Assembly: GCA_025084515.1 (NCBI GenBank)
Contig: JAJAGP010000544.1
Coordinates: forward strand, 305,857-369,856
Length of the DNA: 64,000 nucleotides
Direction: 5' to 3'
Source of the DNA: Ancistrus triradiatus
Taxonomy: Eukaryota; Chordata; Actinopteri; Siluriformes; Loricariidae
The translations under genes and the position numbers were made by a program. Shown piece by piece: positions 63,701 to 64,000 of this stretch. The notes beneath the pieces are model-generated. The model was not told where the DNA came from and searched no databases. It saw only the letters and a program-made list of their open reading frames with translations. How positions within the stretch are numbered: position 1 is the stretch's first letter; the number at the start of each line of letters is the position of its first letter.

Positions 63701-64000
63701 ATGACGTTAGGACAAAGTAGGTTCTGTTCCCGAAGTATTCAGTCATGCTCACTTCATTTGAGATAATAAAGCATTCAACCCAGACAGGCTTGAATAATTT
63801 ATTATTAAAAATGAGTCAGTCTATTCCCTACCCTAATAGGCAGAGATATATATATACATACCGTATTTTTCGGACCATAAAGCGCACCGGATTATAAGAC
63901 GCAATATCAACGATCGCCTGCTAACAGGTATATTTTCATACATAAAGCGCACCGGGTTATAAGACGCATTAAATGAAACAAAACTCTTAAGTTCCGTCGG
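11357..64000 (+). CDS. esyt1: ESYT1, extended synaptotagmin 1, with an extra C2 pair (gene-level; 38 coding exons, 3' end beyond window)
   Basis: ESYT1 tethers the ER to the plasma membrane and moves glycerolipids there under Ca2+ control. The spliced exons encode 1,380 complete residues without a frame break. An acidic N-terminus and an ER-inserting hydrophobic hairpin (about 33-73) precede an SMP lipid-transfer domain (about 113-309). C2A (310-438), C2B (about 455-573), C2C (609-742) and C2D (about 760-876) follow. A second C2C-like domain (975-1107) and a second C2D-like domain (about 1120-1240) come next, then a long linker. Acidic Ca2+ ligands are present only in the first domain of each pair: D326/D334/D381/D383/D388, D625/D637/D684/D686/D692 and D991/D1003/D1050/D1052/D1057. 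Human ESYT1 is about 1,104 residues with five C2 domains, so this protein carries an added pair. No C2E is seen before the edge, and it presumably lies beyond. Confidence 0.95.
11693..11970 (+). other. ESYT1 intron 1, first part
   Basis: The open frame runs on past the donor to 11863, but this is intronic. The segment at about 11940-11968 matches 31905-31930 and belongs to a larger repeat described in the findings. Confidence 0.4.
11971..12759. mobile_element. Long palindromic MITE with TA target duplication
   Basis: Two arms of about 390 bp each are imperfect inverted repeats around a centre near 12365. The outer ends are CACTCA(C/T)(G/T)(G/T)(T/A)CACTTTAT on the two sides, and TA lies at both flanks (11969-11970, 12760-12761). 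There is no coding capacity. A fragment of the same family is at about 27440-27690. Confidence 0.75.
12875..13763 (-). mobile_element. LINE 3' tail (LINE-2/CR1-like), minus orientation, copy 2
   Basis: It begins with the TTGAC-type tandem tail in reverse complement (TCAAGTCAAG) and the signature ATTTATATAGC...GAGCATTGTCTCAAAGCAAC. About 890 bp of 3' untranslated sequence follow. It is nearly identical to 31996-33000 but breaks off earlier, at about 13763. Confidence 0.75.
13764..14960 (+). other. ESYT1 intron 1, middle part with a TG/AG microsatellite
   Basis: Bases 13775-13960 match 33335-33490 (flank of the related LINE tail). A (TG)n(AG)n microsatellite lies at 14213-14255. The remainder shows no gene-like signal. 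Confidence 0.4.
14213..14255. repeat. (TG)n(AG)n microsatellite
   Basis: A compound dinucleotide tract: TG units followed directly by AG units. Confidence 0.9.
14961..15285 (+). mobile_element. tRNA-derived SINE, DANA/Mermaid type
   Basis: The head GGCAGCTCGGTGGCTCGGTG and the GGTTCAATCCC box B are those of a tRNA-derived polymerase III promoter. The middle (TTTCTGTGTGGAGTCTGCATG and so on) is the conserved core of the DANA/Mermaid SINEs of teleosts. It ends in GATGAT repeats. It lies in ESYT1 intron 1. Confidence 0.8.
15312..15384. mobile_element. Terminal remnant of a short Tc1-derived family (CAGTACTGTGCAAAAGTCTT type)
   Basis: It matches the right end of the elements at 34886 and 55560, in the order ...TAATGGTGGCTTAAGACTTT...GCACAGTATTG. 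Only about 70 bp remain. Confidence 0.5.
15909..15950 (+). CDS. esyt1: ESYT1 coding exon 2 (start of SMP domain)
   Basis: A 42-nt exon encoding residues 113-126, VNFPEVEKVEWLNK, the highly conserved entry into the SMP domain. It has a TCCTGCAG acceptor and a GTATGA donor, both phase 0. It is too short for simple ORF calling and was found by motif and frame. Confidence 0.93.
15951..16442 (+). other. ESYT1 intron 2, first part
   Basis: No recognised element before the Tc1 insertion at 16443. Confidence 0.35.
16443..18024 (-). mobile_element. Tc1/mariner element, family A, near full-length copy
   Basis: At 1,582 bp this is the most complete family-A copy, with both CAGTGGTGCTTGAAAGTTTG-type ends and TA flanks (16441-16442, 18025-18026). 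The transposase is on the minus strand. A 243-residue open stretch (16890-17621) covers the helix-turn-helix linker GRPTKITPRARR, the WTDETK region with the first catalytic Asp and the VWACFAASG core. It is dead: the start codon region (about 17665) is altered, and frameshifts occur near 17630 and 16940 before the last catalytic residues. Confidence 0.92.
18025..19407 (+). other. ESYT1 intron 2, unassigned part
   Basis: Intronic DNA with a short CA run near 18950. No exons or bounded repeats recognised. Confidence 0.35.
19408..20864 (-). mobile_element. 5'-truncated LINE-2/CR1-like retrotransposon with reverse-transcriptase C-terminal fossil
   Basis: On the minus strand, 20340-20864 encodes the end of a reverse transcriptase (TEVLLVG, then ISKIRNTLSVNGAEKLIHAF, ITSRLDYCNALF, then ISPVLSSLHWLPI). 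After a stop, 20136-20318 encodes the usual C-terminal end (APHLWNGLP...FKSRLKTQLF). The 3' untranslated part runs down to about 19408 and ends in the same ATTTATATA..GCATTGTCTCAAAGCAGC signature as the three separate tails. Stops interrupt the frame, so it is inactive. Confidence 0.8.
20865..23425 (+). other. ESYT1 intron 2, unassigned part
   Basis: Includes an A/T-rich AATAAA-repeat stretch (about 20870-20920). Open frames of 60-90 codons here have no recognisable similarity and no splice context that would add to ESYT1. Confidence 0.35.
23426..23945. mobile_element. Pogo-like non-autonomous element, copy 1
   Basis: The ends are CCGTATTTTTCGGGCTATAA and its inverted counterpart (...TTATGGTCCGAAAAATACGG), flanked by TA on both sides (23424-23425, 23946-23947). 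The minus strand of 23530-23650 encodes a short helix-turn-helix of the CENP-B/Brinker type (REFNINESMVRKWRKQ). This points to a deleted pogo-type Tc1/mariner relative. 520 bp. Confidence 0.75.
24893..24934. repeat. (CT)n(AT)n microsatellite
   Basis: A compound tract directly left of a MITE that starts at 24935. The TA target site may lie within the AT run. Confidence 0.9.
24935..25778. mobile_element. Palindromic MITE (CAGGTAGTCCTCGACTTACG type) carrying a nested pogo-like copy
   Basis: The left end CAGGTAGTCCTCGACTTACG is mirrored at the right end by ...TCGTAACCTGAGGACTATCTG, with TA on both flanks. The middle (25041-25690) is a pogo-like copy, so the outer element was split by it. Confidence 0.65.
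25041..25690. mobile_element. Pogo-like non-autonomous element, copy 2, with internal duplication
   Basis: Its left end ATTTTTCGGACCATAAGGCGC matches the other copies (inverted relative to copy 1). The + strand at about 25530-25640 encodes the same helix-turn-helix segment, REFNINESMVRKWRKQ. A stretch of about 110-160 bp, starting TAGAACCGATTGTAGATGGT, occurs twice in tandem (25158-25320 and 25320-25440). Confidence 0.7.
26660..26815 (+). mobile_element. Degraded tRNA-derived SINE (type 2)
   Basis: It retains the box-B-like AGAGTTCAAATCTCACCTC and the tail ...GTAAGACTGTAT...TAAGTCGCTCTGGATA of the SINE family seen in better copies at 33118, 45222, 59139 and 62752. Confidence 0.65.
27374..27690. 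mobile_element. Two adjacent MITE remnants
   Basis: 27374-27420 reads CAATACTGTGCAAAAGTCTTAGG, the end of the short Tc1-derived family. About 27440-27690 matches one arm of the palindromic MITE at 11971-12759 (CAGACTGTAGTCC...CATTCTCAGCACTGCAG). Confidence 0.5.
28265..28399 (+). CDS. esyt1: ESYT1 coding exon 3 (SMP domain)
   Basis: Encodes residues 127-171, beginning VIQQAWPYIGQYLEK. This is a conserved SMP helix followed by the first strand, ending DFGDK. The donor is a weak GTTCGC, but the next exon continues the SMP sequence exactly in phase 0. Confidence 0.92.
28469..30114. mobile_element. MITE (CAGGTATGCGCTGT type), copy 1, split by a Tc1 element
   Basis: The left end CAGGTATGCGCTGTGTAAC and the right end ...TGACGCATACCTG are inverted repeats with TA flanks. 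The element resumes after the Tc1 copy at 28801-30055. The same internal sequence (AAGCCAAAAATGCAT, then AGACCTCAGTTGTT) occurs in the second copy at 58860-59562. Confidence 0.7.
28801..30055 (-). mobile_element. Tc1/mariner element, family A, copy with deleted transposase centre
   Basis: Both ends (CAGTGGTGCTTGAAAGTTTG) and TA flanks are present; 1,255 bp. On the minus strand, 29269-29811 is open for 180 residues. It starts MARTKEISEELRKR and keeps the paired helix-turn-helix domains, the GRPTKITPRARR hook and WTDETK, then jumps to unrelated residues. A deletion near 29257 removes the remaining catalytic region. It sits inside the MITE at 28469-30114. Confidence 0.92.
30464..30537 (+). CDS. 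esyt1: ESYT1 coding exon 4 (SMP domain)
   Basis: Encodes residues 172-195 plus two bases of 196 (AMKVVGVKAHTENDKGQVLL...), an SMP beta-strand region. Acceptor CAG at 30461-30463; donor AG|GTGAGT. Confidence 0.92.
30538..31234 (+). other. ESYT1 intron 4
   Basis: Plain intron with no recognised element. Confidence 0.4.
31235..31307 (+). CDS. esyt1: ESYT1 coding exon 5 (SMP domain)
   Basis: Encodes residues 196-220 (YVGNVEINVEVKRYFCKAG...), completing a split Ser codon at its start. It continues the SMP beta sheet that lines the lipid tunnel. Donor CAG|GTGCTT. Confidence 0.92.
31435..31524 (+). CDS. esyt1: ESYT1 coding exon 6 (SMP domain)
   Basis: Encodes residues 221-250 (LNGMMRVILEPLIGNVPIVG...FFIRRP), the core conserved SMP motif of the E-Syt family. 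Consensus donor GTGAGT, phase 0. Confidence 0.93.
31736..31791 (+). CDS. esyt1: ESYT1 coding exon 7 (SMP domain)
   Basis: Encodes residues 251-268 (KLTINWTGLTNLLDVPGL) plus two bases of Asn269. The segment is conserved in E-Syts. Donor GTGAGT. Confidence 0.92.
31996..33117 (-). mobile_element. LINE 3' tail (LINE-2/CR1-like), minus orientation, copy 3
   Basis: Starts with the TCAAGTCAAG tandem tail and the ATTTATATAGCGCTTTTTAC...CATTGTCTCAAAGC signature. It extends further than copy 2, to about 33117. The last part encodes, on the minus strand, a degraded piece of the AP.LWN...FKSRLK C-terminus. It lies in ESYT1 intron 7. Confidence 0.75.
33118..33292 (+). mobile_element. tRNA-derived SINE (type 2)
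   Basis: Head TGTGGTAGCCTAGTGGGTAA (box A), GGTTCAAATCC (box B) and the teleost SINE tail TAAGTCGCTCTGGATAAGGG ending CTAAATGCTGTAAA. It sits directly next to the LINE tail. Confidence 0.8.
33553..33710 (-). mobile_element. Diverged LINE tail fragment
   Basis: TTTTATTTGTAAAGCACTTC...GTCAGCTTTACAAAAGC resembles the 3' end of the LINE-2-like elements in this window, in minus orientation, but is clearly diverged. Confidence 0.45.
33761..33881 (+). CDS. esyt1: ESYT1 coding exon 8 (end of SMP domain)
   Basis: Encodes residues 269-309 (NVMSDTMIMDAIASFLVLPN...), the last SMP helix, and the linker to C2A. A CA microsatellite starts six bases after the GTAAAA donor. Confidence 0.92.
33886..33911. 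repeat. (CA)n microsatellite at the start of ESYT1 intron 8
   Basis: A run of about 13 CA units beginning within the first ten bases of the intron. Confidence 0.9.
34276..34440 (+). CDS. esyt1: ESYT1 coding exon 9 (C2A, module 1 exon 1)
   Basis: Encodes residues 310-364, beginning GVVRIHLVEADKLVAKDG. It contains D326 and D334 of the first Ca2+-binding loop (the SDPYA motif) and ends DEMYE. It is the counterpart of the exons at 48177 and 57957. Confidence 0.93.
34741..34855 (+). mobile_element. Truncated tRNA-derived SINE (type 2)
   Basis: GTACTGTGGTAGCCTAGTGG head, a box-B-like GGGTTCAAATTCC and the CTGCCACTGTTGGGTCCTTG segment. The tail is missing. Confidence 0.7.
34886..35341. mobile_element. 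Short non-autonomous Tc1-derived element (CAGTACTGTGTAAAAGTCTT type)
   Basis: Inverted ends CAGTACTGTGTAAAAGTCTT and ...AAGACTTTTGCACAGTACTG lie next to TA at the left. It keeps a transposase fossil (AGATCACAAAGACTGGAATG ... GAGTGATGAATCCAAG, the W-SDES region) on the + strand. Relatives lie at about 41340-41683 and about 55560-56015. Confidence 0.75.
35714..35796 (+). CDS. esyt1: ESYT1 coding exon 10 (C2A, module 1 exon 2)
   Basis: Encodes residues 365-391 plus part of Arg392. It carries the third Ca2+-binding loop, YDKDPNQDDFLG, with D381, D383 and D388 as likely ligands. The codon is split 2+1 at the donor, as in the matching exons of modules 2 and 3. Confidence 0.93.
35797..36585 (+). 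other. ESYT1 intron 10
   Basis: No recognised element. The overlapping short frames on both strands look random. Confidence 0.4.
36586..36634 (+). CDS. esyt1: ESYT1 coding exon 11 (C2A, module 1 exon 3)
   Basis: A 49-nt exon for residues 392-408 (TTIDLGIVRKAKLVDE). Length and phase are identical to the third exon of modules 2 and 3. Confidence 0.9.
36635..37604 (+). other. ESYT1 intron 11, first part
   Basis: No recognised element before the hAT insertion. Confidence 0.35.
37613..38474. mobile_element. Non-autonomous hAT-like element with perfect 8-bp target duplication
   Basis: The ends TAGGGTTGGGAACCGG and ...GATTCCCAAAGCTA are imperfect inverted repeats. CCTGGGAG is present on both sides (37605-37612 and 38475-38482). 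An 8-bp duplication is diagnostic of the hAT superfamily. No transposase frame remains in the 862 bp. Confidence 0.75.
38483..39516 (+). other. ESYT1 intron 11, last part
   Basis: The stretch 38670-39065 (ATTCCGAAATTTTCGACGCG and on) has the look of a dispersed fish repeat, but I could not find its boundaries or class. Confidence 0.35.
39517..39606 (+). CDS. esyt1: ESYT1 coding exon 12 (end of C2A, module 1 exon 4)
   Basis: Encodes residues 409-438 (WFTLKDTASGRVHLKLEWLS...), the final C2A strand, WF-L...G-v-HL-LEWL, shared by all three modules. A CA repeat begins within the first bases of the following intron. Confidence 0.93.
39609..39655. repeat. (CA)n microsatellite at the start of ESYT1 intron 12
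   Basis: About 20 CA units starting a few bases after the GTGAGT donor. Confidence 0.92.
39738..39862. repeat. CT-rich minisatellite upstream of the exon 13 acceptor
   Basis: A (CT)n tract interrupted by TCTGTC and CCCCCTG units, about 125 bp, ending about 30 bases before the acceptor AG. Open frames across it on both strands are low-complexity artefacts. Confidence 0.92.
39894..39989 (+). CDS. esyt1: ESYT1 coding exon 13 (start of C2B, module 1 exon 5)
   Basis: Encodes residues 439-470 and ends SAAILAVYLDKAEALP, the first C2B strand. The acceptor is preceded by an expanded CT-repeat tract (39738-39862). Confidence 0.92.
41340..41683. mobile_element. Short Tc1-derived element, degraded copy
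   Basis: Matches the family of 34886 (TTGACCCTTCTACAGCCTGA ... ATCACAAAGATTGGAATGAA ... TCTAATGGTGGCCTAAGACT), with the right end degraded to CACAATACTG. Confidence 0.65.
42294..42828. mobile_element. MITE with ATGCTGCCTTCAAGT inverted ends
   Basis: The left end ATGCTGCCTTCAAGTGGTGTCGG mirrors the right end (...GACGACTTGAAGGCAGCAT). The interior repeats ACTCGGAA/TTCCGAGT motifs in opposite orientation. No coding capacity; superfamily not determined. Confidence 0.6.
43040..43125 (+). mobile_element. SINE-tail remnant
   Basis: Degraded end of the type-2 SINE (TTGCCTGGACTGTAAGAGTA ... GACTGTCTGCTAAATG). Confidence 0.45.
43208..43279 (+). CDS. esyt1: ESYT1 coding exon 14 (C2B, module 1 exon 6)
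   Basis: Encodes residues 471-494 (MKKGNKDPSPMVQISVQDKT...). The SDPY motif of Ca2+-binding C2 domains is replaced here, consistent with a Ca2+-independent C2B. Confidence 0.92.
43346..43538 (+). mobile_element. DANA/Mermaid-type SINE, internally deleted, with 10-bp target duplication
   Basis: Starts GGGGTGGCACGGTGGCTCGG and includes the tRNA-like box A/B, but the conserved core is mostly deleted. AACATTTGTC flanks it on both sides (43336-43345 and 43539-43548), a clean retrotransposition target duplication. It lies in the 284-nt intron 14 and makes up two-thirds of it. Confidence 0.85.
43564..43650 (+). CDS. esyt1: ESYT1 coding exon 15 (C2B, module 1 exon 7)
   Basis: Encodes residues 495-523 (TAWNTVNPVWEDAFTFFIGN...), the C2 'NPVWEE-F-F' strand. 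87 nt, phase 0 on both sides. Confidence 0.92.
43651..44666 (+). other. ESYT1 intron 15
   Basis: Contains one MITE (44057-44287). Otherwise unassigned. Confidence 0.4.
44057..44287. mobile_element. Short MITE (TAAGGCGCTTTTGCACC ends)
   Basis: The left TTAAGGCGCTTTTGCACC and right GGTGCAAAAGTGCCTTTA are inverted repeats. The subterminal GTTCTAGGGAC / GTTCTAAGAAC motifs are also mirrored. No coding capacity. Confidence 0.65.
44667..44816 (+). CDS. esyt1: ESYT1 coding exon 16 (end of C2B, module 1 exon 8)
   Basis: Encodes residues 524-573 (VKDNDRVQILGSVSVPLSRL...LDEWFPLNQSG...), closing C2B. The matching exons in modules 2 and 3 are 147 nt; this one is 150 nt. Confidence 0.93.
45222..45401 (+). 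mobile_element. tRNA-derived SINE (type 2) with 7-bp target duplication
   Basis: Full head-to-tail copy, from GGGACTGTGGTAGCCTAGCG to CTAAATGCTGTAAATG. AACACTT flanks it (45215-45221, 45400-45406). It lies in ESYT1 intron 16. Confidence 0.82.
45620..45843 (+). pseudogene. Tc1-like transposase fossil
   Basis: The + strand keeps a recognisable stretch of a Tc1-type transposase gene (CAGAATTTGGTC ... AAAGCATGGATCCATCC ... GGTTCAGCCTGG...GGTGGTGTGATGGTGTG), which corresponds to the region between the first and second catalytic Asp. No ends are seen. Confidence 0.55.
45885..46607 (-). mobile_element. PIF/Harbinger-type deletion derivative
   Basis: The ends GGCTATGTCCACACGTACACGG and (reverse complement of the right) GGCCCTGTCCACACGAACACGG are inverted repeats. 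The minus strand (46023-46466, 148 codons open) contains a segment like the start of Harbinger nucleases: RFGTRPGRTSRWWDSF, then EEQWRENVRMHRTSLLSL. It stops before the catalytic part, so this is a deleted copy. Confidence 0.7.
46875..46922. mobile_element. hAT terminal fragment
   Basis: ATCTGATTAATCGATTATTA...ATTAGTTGCAGCCCTAGAG is the reverse complement of the TAGGGCTGCAACTAAT start seen in many fish hAT elements. Confidence 0.5.
46926..47702 (+). mobile_element. 5'-truncated L1-type LINE with ORF2 C-terminus still open
   Basis: 46962-47408 is open for 148 codons and encodes the C-terminal part of an L1-group ORF2 protein. It has the cysteine/histidine motif CWRNCGMIGDHTHVFWDCPK, then FWKNVKEEL, and an end resembling FIRRWKPV. 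A short 3' untranslated region and a poly(A) run (about 47688-47702) follow. It is an insertion into ESYT1 intron 16, not a host gene. Confidence 0.8.
47838..47942 (+). CDS. esyt1: ESYT1 coding exon 17 (C2B-C2C linker)
   Basis: Encodes residues 574-608, a Ser/Ala-rich linker ending HASFATE. This is the counterpart of the linker end DFGTE before the third module. Phase 0 on both sides. Confidence 0.88.
48177..48353 (+). CDS. esyt1: ESYT1 coding exon 18 (C2C, module 2 exon 1)
   Basis: Encodes residues 609-667, beginning GVLRIHLLEGQNLIPKDN, with D625 and D637 (KSDPYV). By eye it is 50/59 identical to the exon at 57957, its tandem copy. Confidence 0.94.
48447..48532 (+). CDS. esyt1: ESYT1 coding exon 19 (C2C, module 2 exon 2)
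   Basis: Encodes residues 668-695 plus part of Arg696. It has the Ca2+ loop LDKDMDMKDDFMG (D684, D686, D692). Confidence 0.93.
48636..48684 (+). CDS. esyt1: ESYT1 coding exon 20 (C2C, module 2 exon 3)
   Basis: A 49-nt exon for residues 696-712 (LKIPLSDIIKYRCMDE). The intron before it is only 103 nt, the shortest intron in the gene apart from the 88-nt intron at 58134-58221 and the 84-nt intron at 60223-60306 and 74-nt intron at 60379-60452. Confidence 0.9.
48685..49567 (+). other. ESYT1 intron 20
   Basis: No bounded element. The segment 49404-49472 recurs in inverted form at 50637-50702 in the next-but-one intron (see findings). Confidence 0.45.
49568..49657 (+). CDS. esyt1: ESYT1 coding exon 21 (end of C2C, module 2 exon 4)
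   Basis: Encodes residues 713-742 (LFTLSDVKHGRVHLALEWLP...). It is very close to the copy at 59932. Confidence 0.93.
49761..49856 (+). CDS. esyt1: ESYT1 coding exon 22 (start of C2D, module 2 exon 5)
   Basis: Encodes residues 743-774, ending VGMLFVYLEAAHDLP, the first strand of C2D. Donor GTGAGT. Confidence 0.92.
49857..50257 (+). other. ESYT1 intron 22, first part with SINE-tail remnant
   Basis: 49975-50075 looks like the 3' part of a DANA/Mermaid-like SINE (CAATGGACTGGCACCCCATT...CCAGGGATAGGCAGGATCCC). Its first 20 bases are repeated at 50237-50256, just before the MITE pair. Confidence 0.45.
50258..50640. mobile_element. MITE (ACACTTGTATGGTATAAT ends), complete copy
   Basis: Ends ACACTTGTATGGTATAAT (50261) and ATTATACCATACAAGTGT (ending about 50640) are perfect 18-bp inverted repeats, and the similarity extends about 15 bp inward. 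An inverted second copy follows at 50703. Confidence 0.7.
50703..51060. mobile_element. MITE (same family), inverted and truncated copy
   Basis: Reverse-complement copy of 50261-50612, close to identical by eye, ending ATTATACCATACAAGTGT at about 51058. Its inner end is missing: about 40 bases, including the inner terminus, are replaced by an unrelated 66-base spacer. Confidence 0.7.
51287..51358 (+). CDS. esyt1: ESYT1 coding exon 23 (C2D, module 2 exon 6)
   Basis: Encodes residues 775-798 (LKKSGKEPKVGAELALGEES...). It lacks the acidic loop residues needed for Ca2+ binding. Confidence 0.92.
51424..52375 (-). mobile_element. Tc1/mariner element, family A, 3'-truncated copy
   Basis: The left end is present (CTGTGGTGCTTGAAAGTTTG, one mismatch) but the right end is lost at about 52375. 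On the minus strand the catalytic C-terminal part is open for 148 residues (51644-52090: MVWACFAASGPGRLAIIDGT, then QQDNDPKHTSRSTKEWL and WPSQSPDLNPI). A broken N-terminal piece lies at 52184-52375. The helix-turn-helix domain is absent. Confidence 0.88.
52827..53267 (-). pseudogene. Fossil of an uncharacterised, probably transposon-associated protein
   Basis: On the minus strand, 146 codons are open and include PHDFCLPEPHDCFCQYQSHK, then ITPGLNDLVRNFDLSKVE. Beyond about 53035 the expected continuation (ELLGSRMKLWGLLSPGT-like) lies in a different frame, so the gene is frameshifted. I associate the LNDLVRDLDLSK...ELLGSRL pattern with a repetitive protein family in fish and insects, from memory only. 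It sits in ESYT1 intron 23. Confidence 0.4.
54125..54211 (+). CDS. esyt1: ESYT1 coding exon 24 (C2D, module 2 exon 7)
   Basis: Encodes residues 799-827 (VCDRTSSPHWNEAFHFLVHD...). The acceptor reads TCTGAAG, a slightly weak but usable AG. Confidence 0.92.
54212..55247 (+). other. ESYT1 intron 24
   Basis: No recognised element. The open frame at 54417-54749 lacks splice context and similarity. Confidence 0.35.
55248..55394 (+). CDS. esyt1: ESYT1 coding exon 25 (end of C2D, module 2 exon 8)
   Basis: Encodes residues 828-876, with ...LLDQWLNLDGASPESQILL... near the end. The tandem copy at 60662 shares this ending almost word for word. Donor GTATAA. Confidence 0.93.
55560..56015. mobile_element. 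Short Tc1-derived element (CAGTACTG type), degraded copy
   Basis: Follows the same internal order as 34886-35341, including GTGGAAAAGAGTATTATGGA and GTGATGAATCCAAG. It ends ...AAGACTTTTGCCCAGTACTG next to TA. The left end is not clear. Confidence 0.65.
56682..56788 (+). CDS. esyt1: ESYT1 coding exon 26 (linker after module 2)
   Basis: Encodes residues 877-911 plus two bases, a Pro/Glu/Lys/Thr-rich linker. Acceptor AG at 56680-56681; donor GTAAGA. The linker class is as expected, but the sequence is not conserved enough to confirm by motif. Confidence 0.8.
56928..57114 (+). CDS. esyt1: ESYT1 coding exon 27 (K/E-rich linker before module 3)
   Basis: Encodes residues 912-974. It contains a run of alternating Lys and Glu (about 929-947) and ends PDPDFGTE. 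That ending resembles the sequence before C2C in mammalian ESYT1. Donor GTGAGG. Confidence 0.88.
57296..57470 (-). mobile_element. Tc1-like element of family B, internally deleted
   Basis: It begins CTGATCAGCCAAAACATTAA, the terminus of the family. It jumps to a minus-strand transposase segment (CCATCCACATGAATGTC...TTTTCCAGCAGAACATTACC), the inverse of the fossil at 5638-5899. Confidence 0.6.
57957..58133 (+). CDS. esyt1: ESYT1 coding exon 28 (second C2C, module 3 exon 1)
   Basis: Encodes residues 975-1033, GVLRIHLLEAENLIPKDN..., with D991 and D1003 (KSDPYA). 177 nt, the same length as its module-2 twin. Confidence 0.94.
58222..58304 (+). CDS. esyt1: ESYT1 coding exon 29 (second C2C, module 3 exon 2)
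   Basis: Encodes residues 1034-1060 plus part of Arg1061. It carries the Ca2+ loop FDKDLDKDDFLG (D1050, D1052, D1057). The loop is identical to that of human C2C as I know it. Confidence 0.93.
58860..59562. mobile_element. MITE (CAGGTATGCGCTGT type), copy 2, carrying a SINE
   Basis: The left end CAGGTGTGCGCTGTTTAACA mirrors the right end (TGTTAAACAGCGCATACCTG), with TA flanks. It shares internal sequence with 28469-30114. A SINE is nested at 59139-59330. Confidence 0.7.
59139..59330 (+). mobile_element. tRNA-derived SINE (type 2), complete
   Basis: The best-preserved copy of the family: box A (GTGGTAGCCTAGCGGTTAAG), box B (GGTTCAAATCC), TAAGTCGCTCTGGATAAGGG tail and terminal (AAATGT)n repeats. 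Confidence 0.85.
59655..59703 (+). CDS. esyt1: ESYT1 coding exon 30 (second C2C, module 3 exon 3)
   Basis: A 49-nt exon for residues 1061-1077 (LHISMNEIIQSQCINQ). It is the most diverged exon of the module but keeps length and phase. Confidence 0.88.
59932..60021 (+). CDS. esyt1: ESYT1 coding exon 31 (end of second C2C, module 3 exon 4)
   Basis: Encodes residues 1078-1107 (WFTLDDVKHGRLHLILEWLP...). The donor is CAT|GTACGG, a weak match to consensus. Confidence 0.92.
60130..60222 (+). CDS. esyt1: ESYT1 coding exon 32 (start of second C2D, module 3 exon 5)
   Basis: Encodes residues 1108-1138 (...AALLFVLVERARVLP). It is one codon shorter than the 96-nt counterparts in modules 1 and 2. Confidence 0.91.
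60307..60378 (+). CDS. esyt1: ESYT1 coding exon 33 (second C2D, module 3 exon 6)
   Basis: Encodes residues 1139-1162 (MVKGGKEPKAGAELTIGGNS...). It is close to the exon at 51287 and also lacks Ca2+ ligands. Confidence 0.92.
60453..60539 (+). CDS. esyt1: ESYT1 coding exon 34 (second C2D, module 3 exon 7)
   Basis: Encodes residues 1163-1191 (VCDRTTSPQWGEVFHFLLHN...). It is strongly similar to the exon at 54125. Confidence 0.93.
60662..60808 (+). CDS. esyt1: ESYT1 coding exon 35 (end of second C2D, module 3 exon 8)
   Basis: Encodes residues 1192-1240, with ...LLMDQWQNLDGASPDSQILL... near the end. By comparison with the twin exon at 55248 it must end at AAG 60808, where the intron begins GCAAAA, not GT. 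A GC-AG intron is the simplest reading. Confidence 0.88.
60876..61734. mobile_element. hAT-like element with near-perfect 8-bp target duplication and nested insertions
   Basis: Ends TAGGGCTGAGTATCGG and ...GATACCCAACCCTA are inverted repeats. ATAACATG (60868-60875) and ATATCATG (61735-61742) match at 7 of 8 positions. A second hAT-like element is nested inside, together with a GGGTATAGTGAGTA tandem repeat (about 60923-60964). Confidence 0.7.
60963..61545. mobile_element. Nested hAT-like element
   Basis: Ends TAGGGGTGTCACAATATAC and ...ATATCGTTGTACCCCTA are the usual TAGGGGTGTAACGATA-type ends. The + strand at 61240-61422 encodes a fragment (SKKKSAMAELFGEFFEPQQ) like the region just before the dimerisation domain of hAT transposases. 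No clear 8-bp duplication is seen around it. Confidence 0.6.
61760..61977 (+). CDS. esyt1: ESYT1 coding exon 36 (EKP-repeat linker)
   Basis: Encodes residues 1241-1312 plus two bases. It holds about ten tandem EKP/EKS/ERP-type repeats, probably extended and flexible, between the last C2 pair and the downstream part. Acceptor TTTCCAG; donor GTAGGA. Phase and position fit, and the opposite strand's open frame is a shadow. Confidence 0.82.
61978..63167 (+). other. ESYT1 intron 36
   Basis: Holds an inverted SINE (62752-62935). The open frame 62290-62637 has no similarity I recognise. Confidence 0.4.
62752..62935 (-). mobile_element. tRNA-derived SINE (type 2), minus orientation
   Basis: Reverse complement of the type-2 family, from TTTACATTTACAGCATTTAG to GCTACCACAGTCCC. 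Boxes A and B are recognisable on the minus strand. Confidence 0.82.
63168..63267 (+). CDS. esyt1: ESYT1 coding exon 37 (linker)
   Basis: Encodes residues 1313-1346 (LNELVASTVPMSVSRPEETH...), Ser/Thr-rich. Acceptor CCAACAG; donor AAG|GTAAAT. It fits the phase left by exon 36. Confidence 0.8.
63354..63457 (+). CDS. esyt1: ESYT1 coding exon 38 (linker; last exon in window)
   Basis: Encodes residues 1347-1380 plus two bases (DLSKASPTGGAGKASETINK...). The best donor is AA|GTACGT at 63458. Reading through instead gives a stop at 63483-63485, which would make this a terminal exon without C2E. I favour splicing, because ESYT1 proteins end with a C2E domain that is not yet seen. Confidence 0.7.
63458..63858 (+). 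other. ESYT1 intron 38, first part
   Basis: Assuming the GTACGT donor at 63458 is used, this is intron. No element is recognised before the pogo-like copy. Confidence 0.4.
63862..64000. mobile_element. Pogo-like non-autonomous element, copy 3 (cut by window end)
   Basis: Begins CCGTATTTTTCGGACCATAA, the family terminus, and repeats the AAAGCGCACCGG-TTATAAGACGC unit twice (63877-63902 and 63943-63968) before running off the edge. Confidence 0.7.

Noticed and set aside
1..64000. CRISPR arrays, operons, riboswitches or phage-like systems
   Set aside because: The DNA is clearly animal nuclear sequence with spliced genes and vertebrate transposons. No regularly spaced repeat array was seen.
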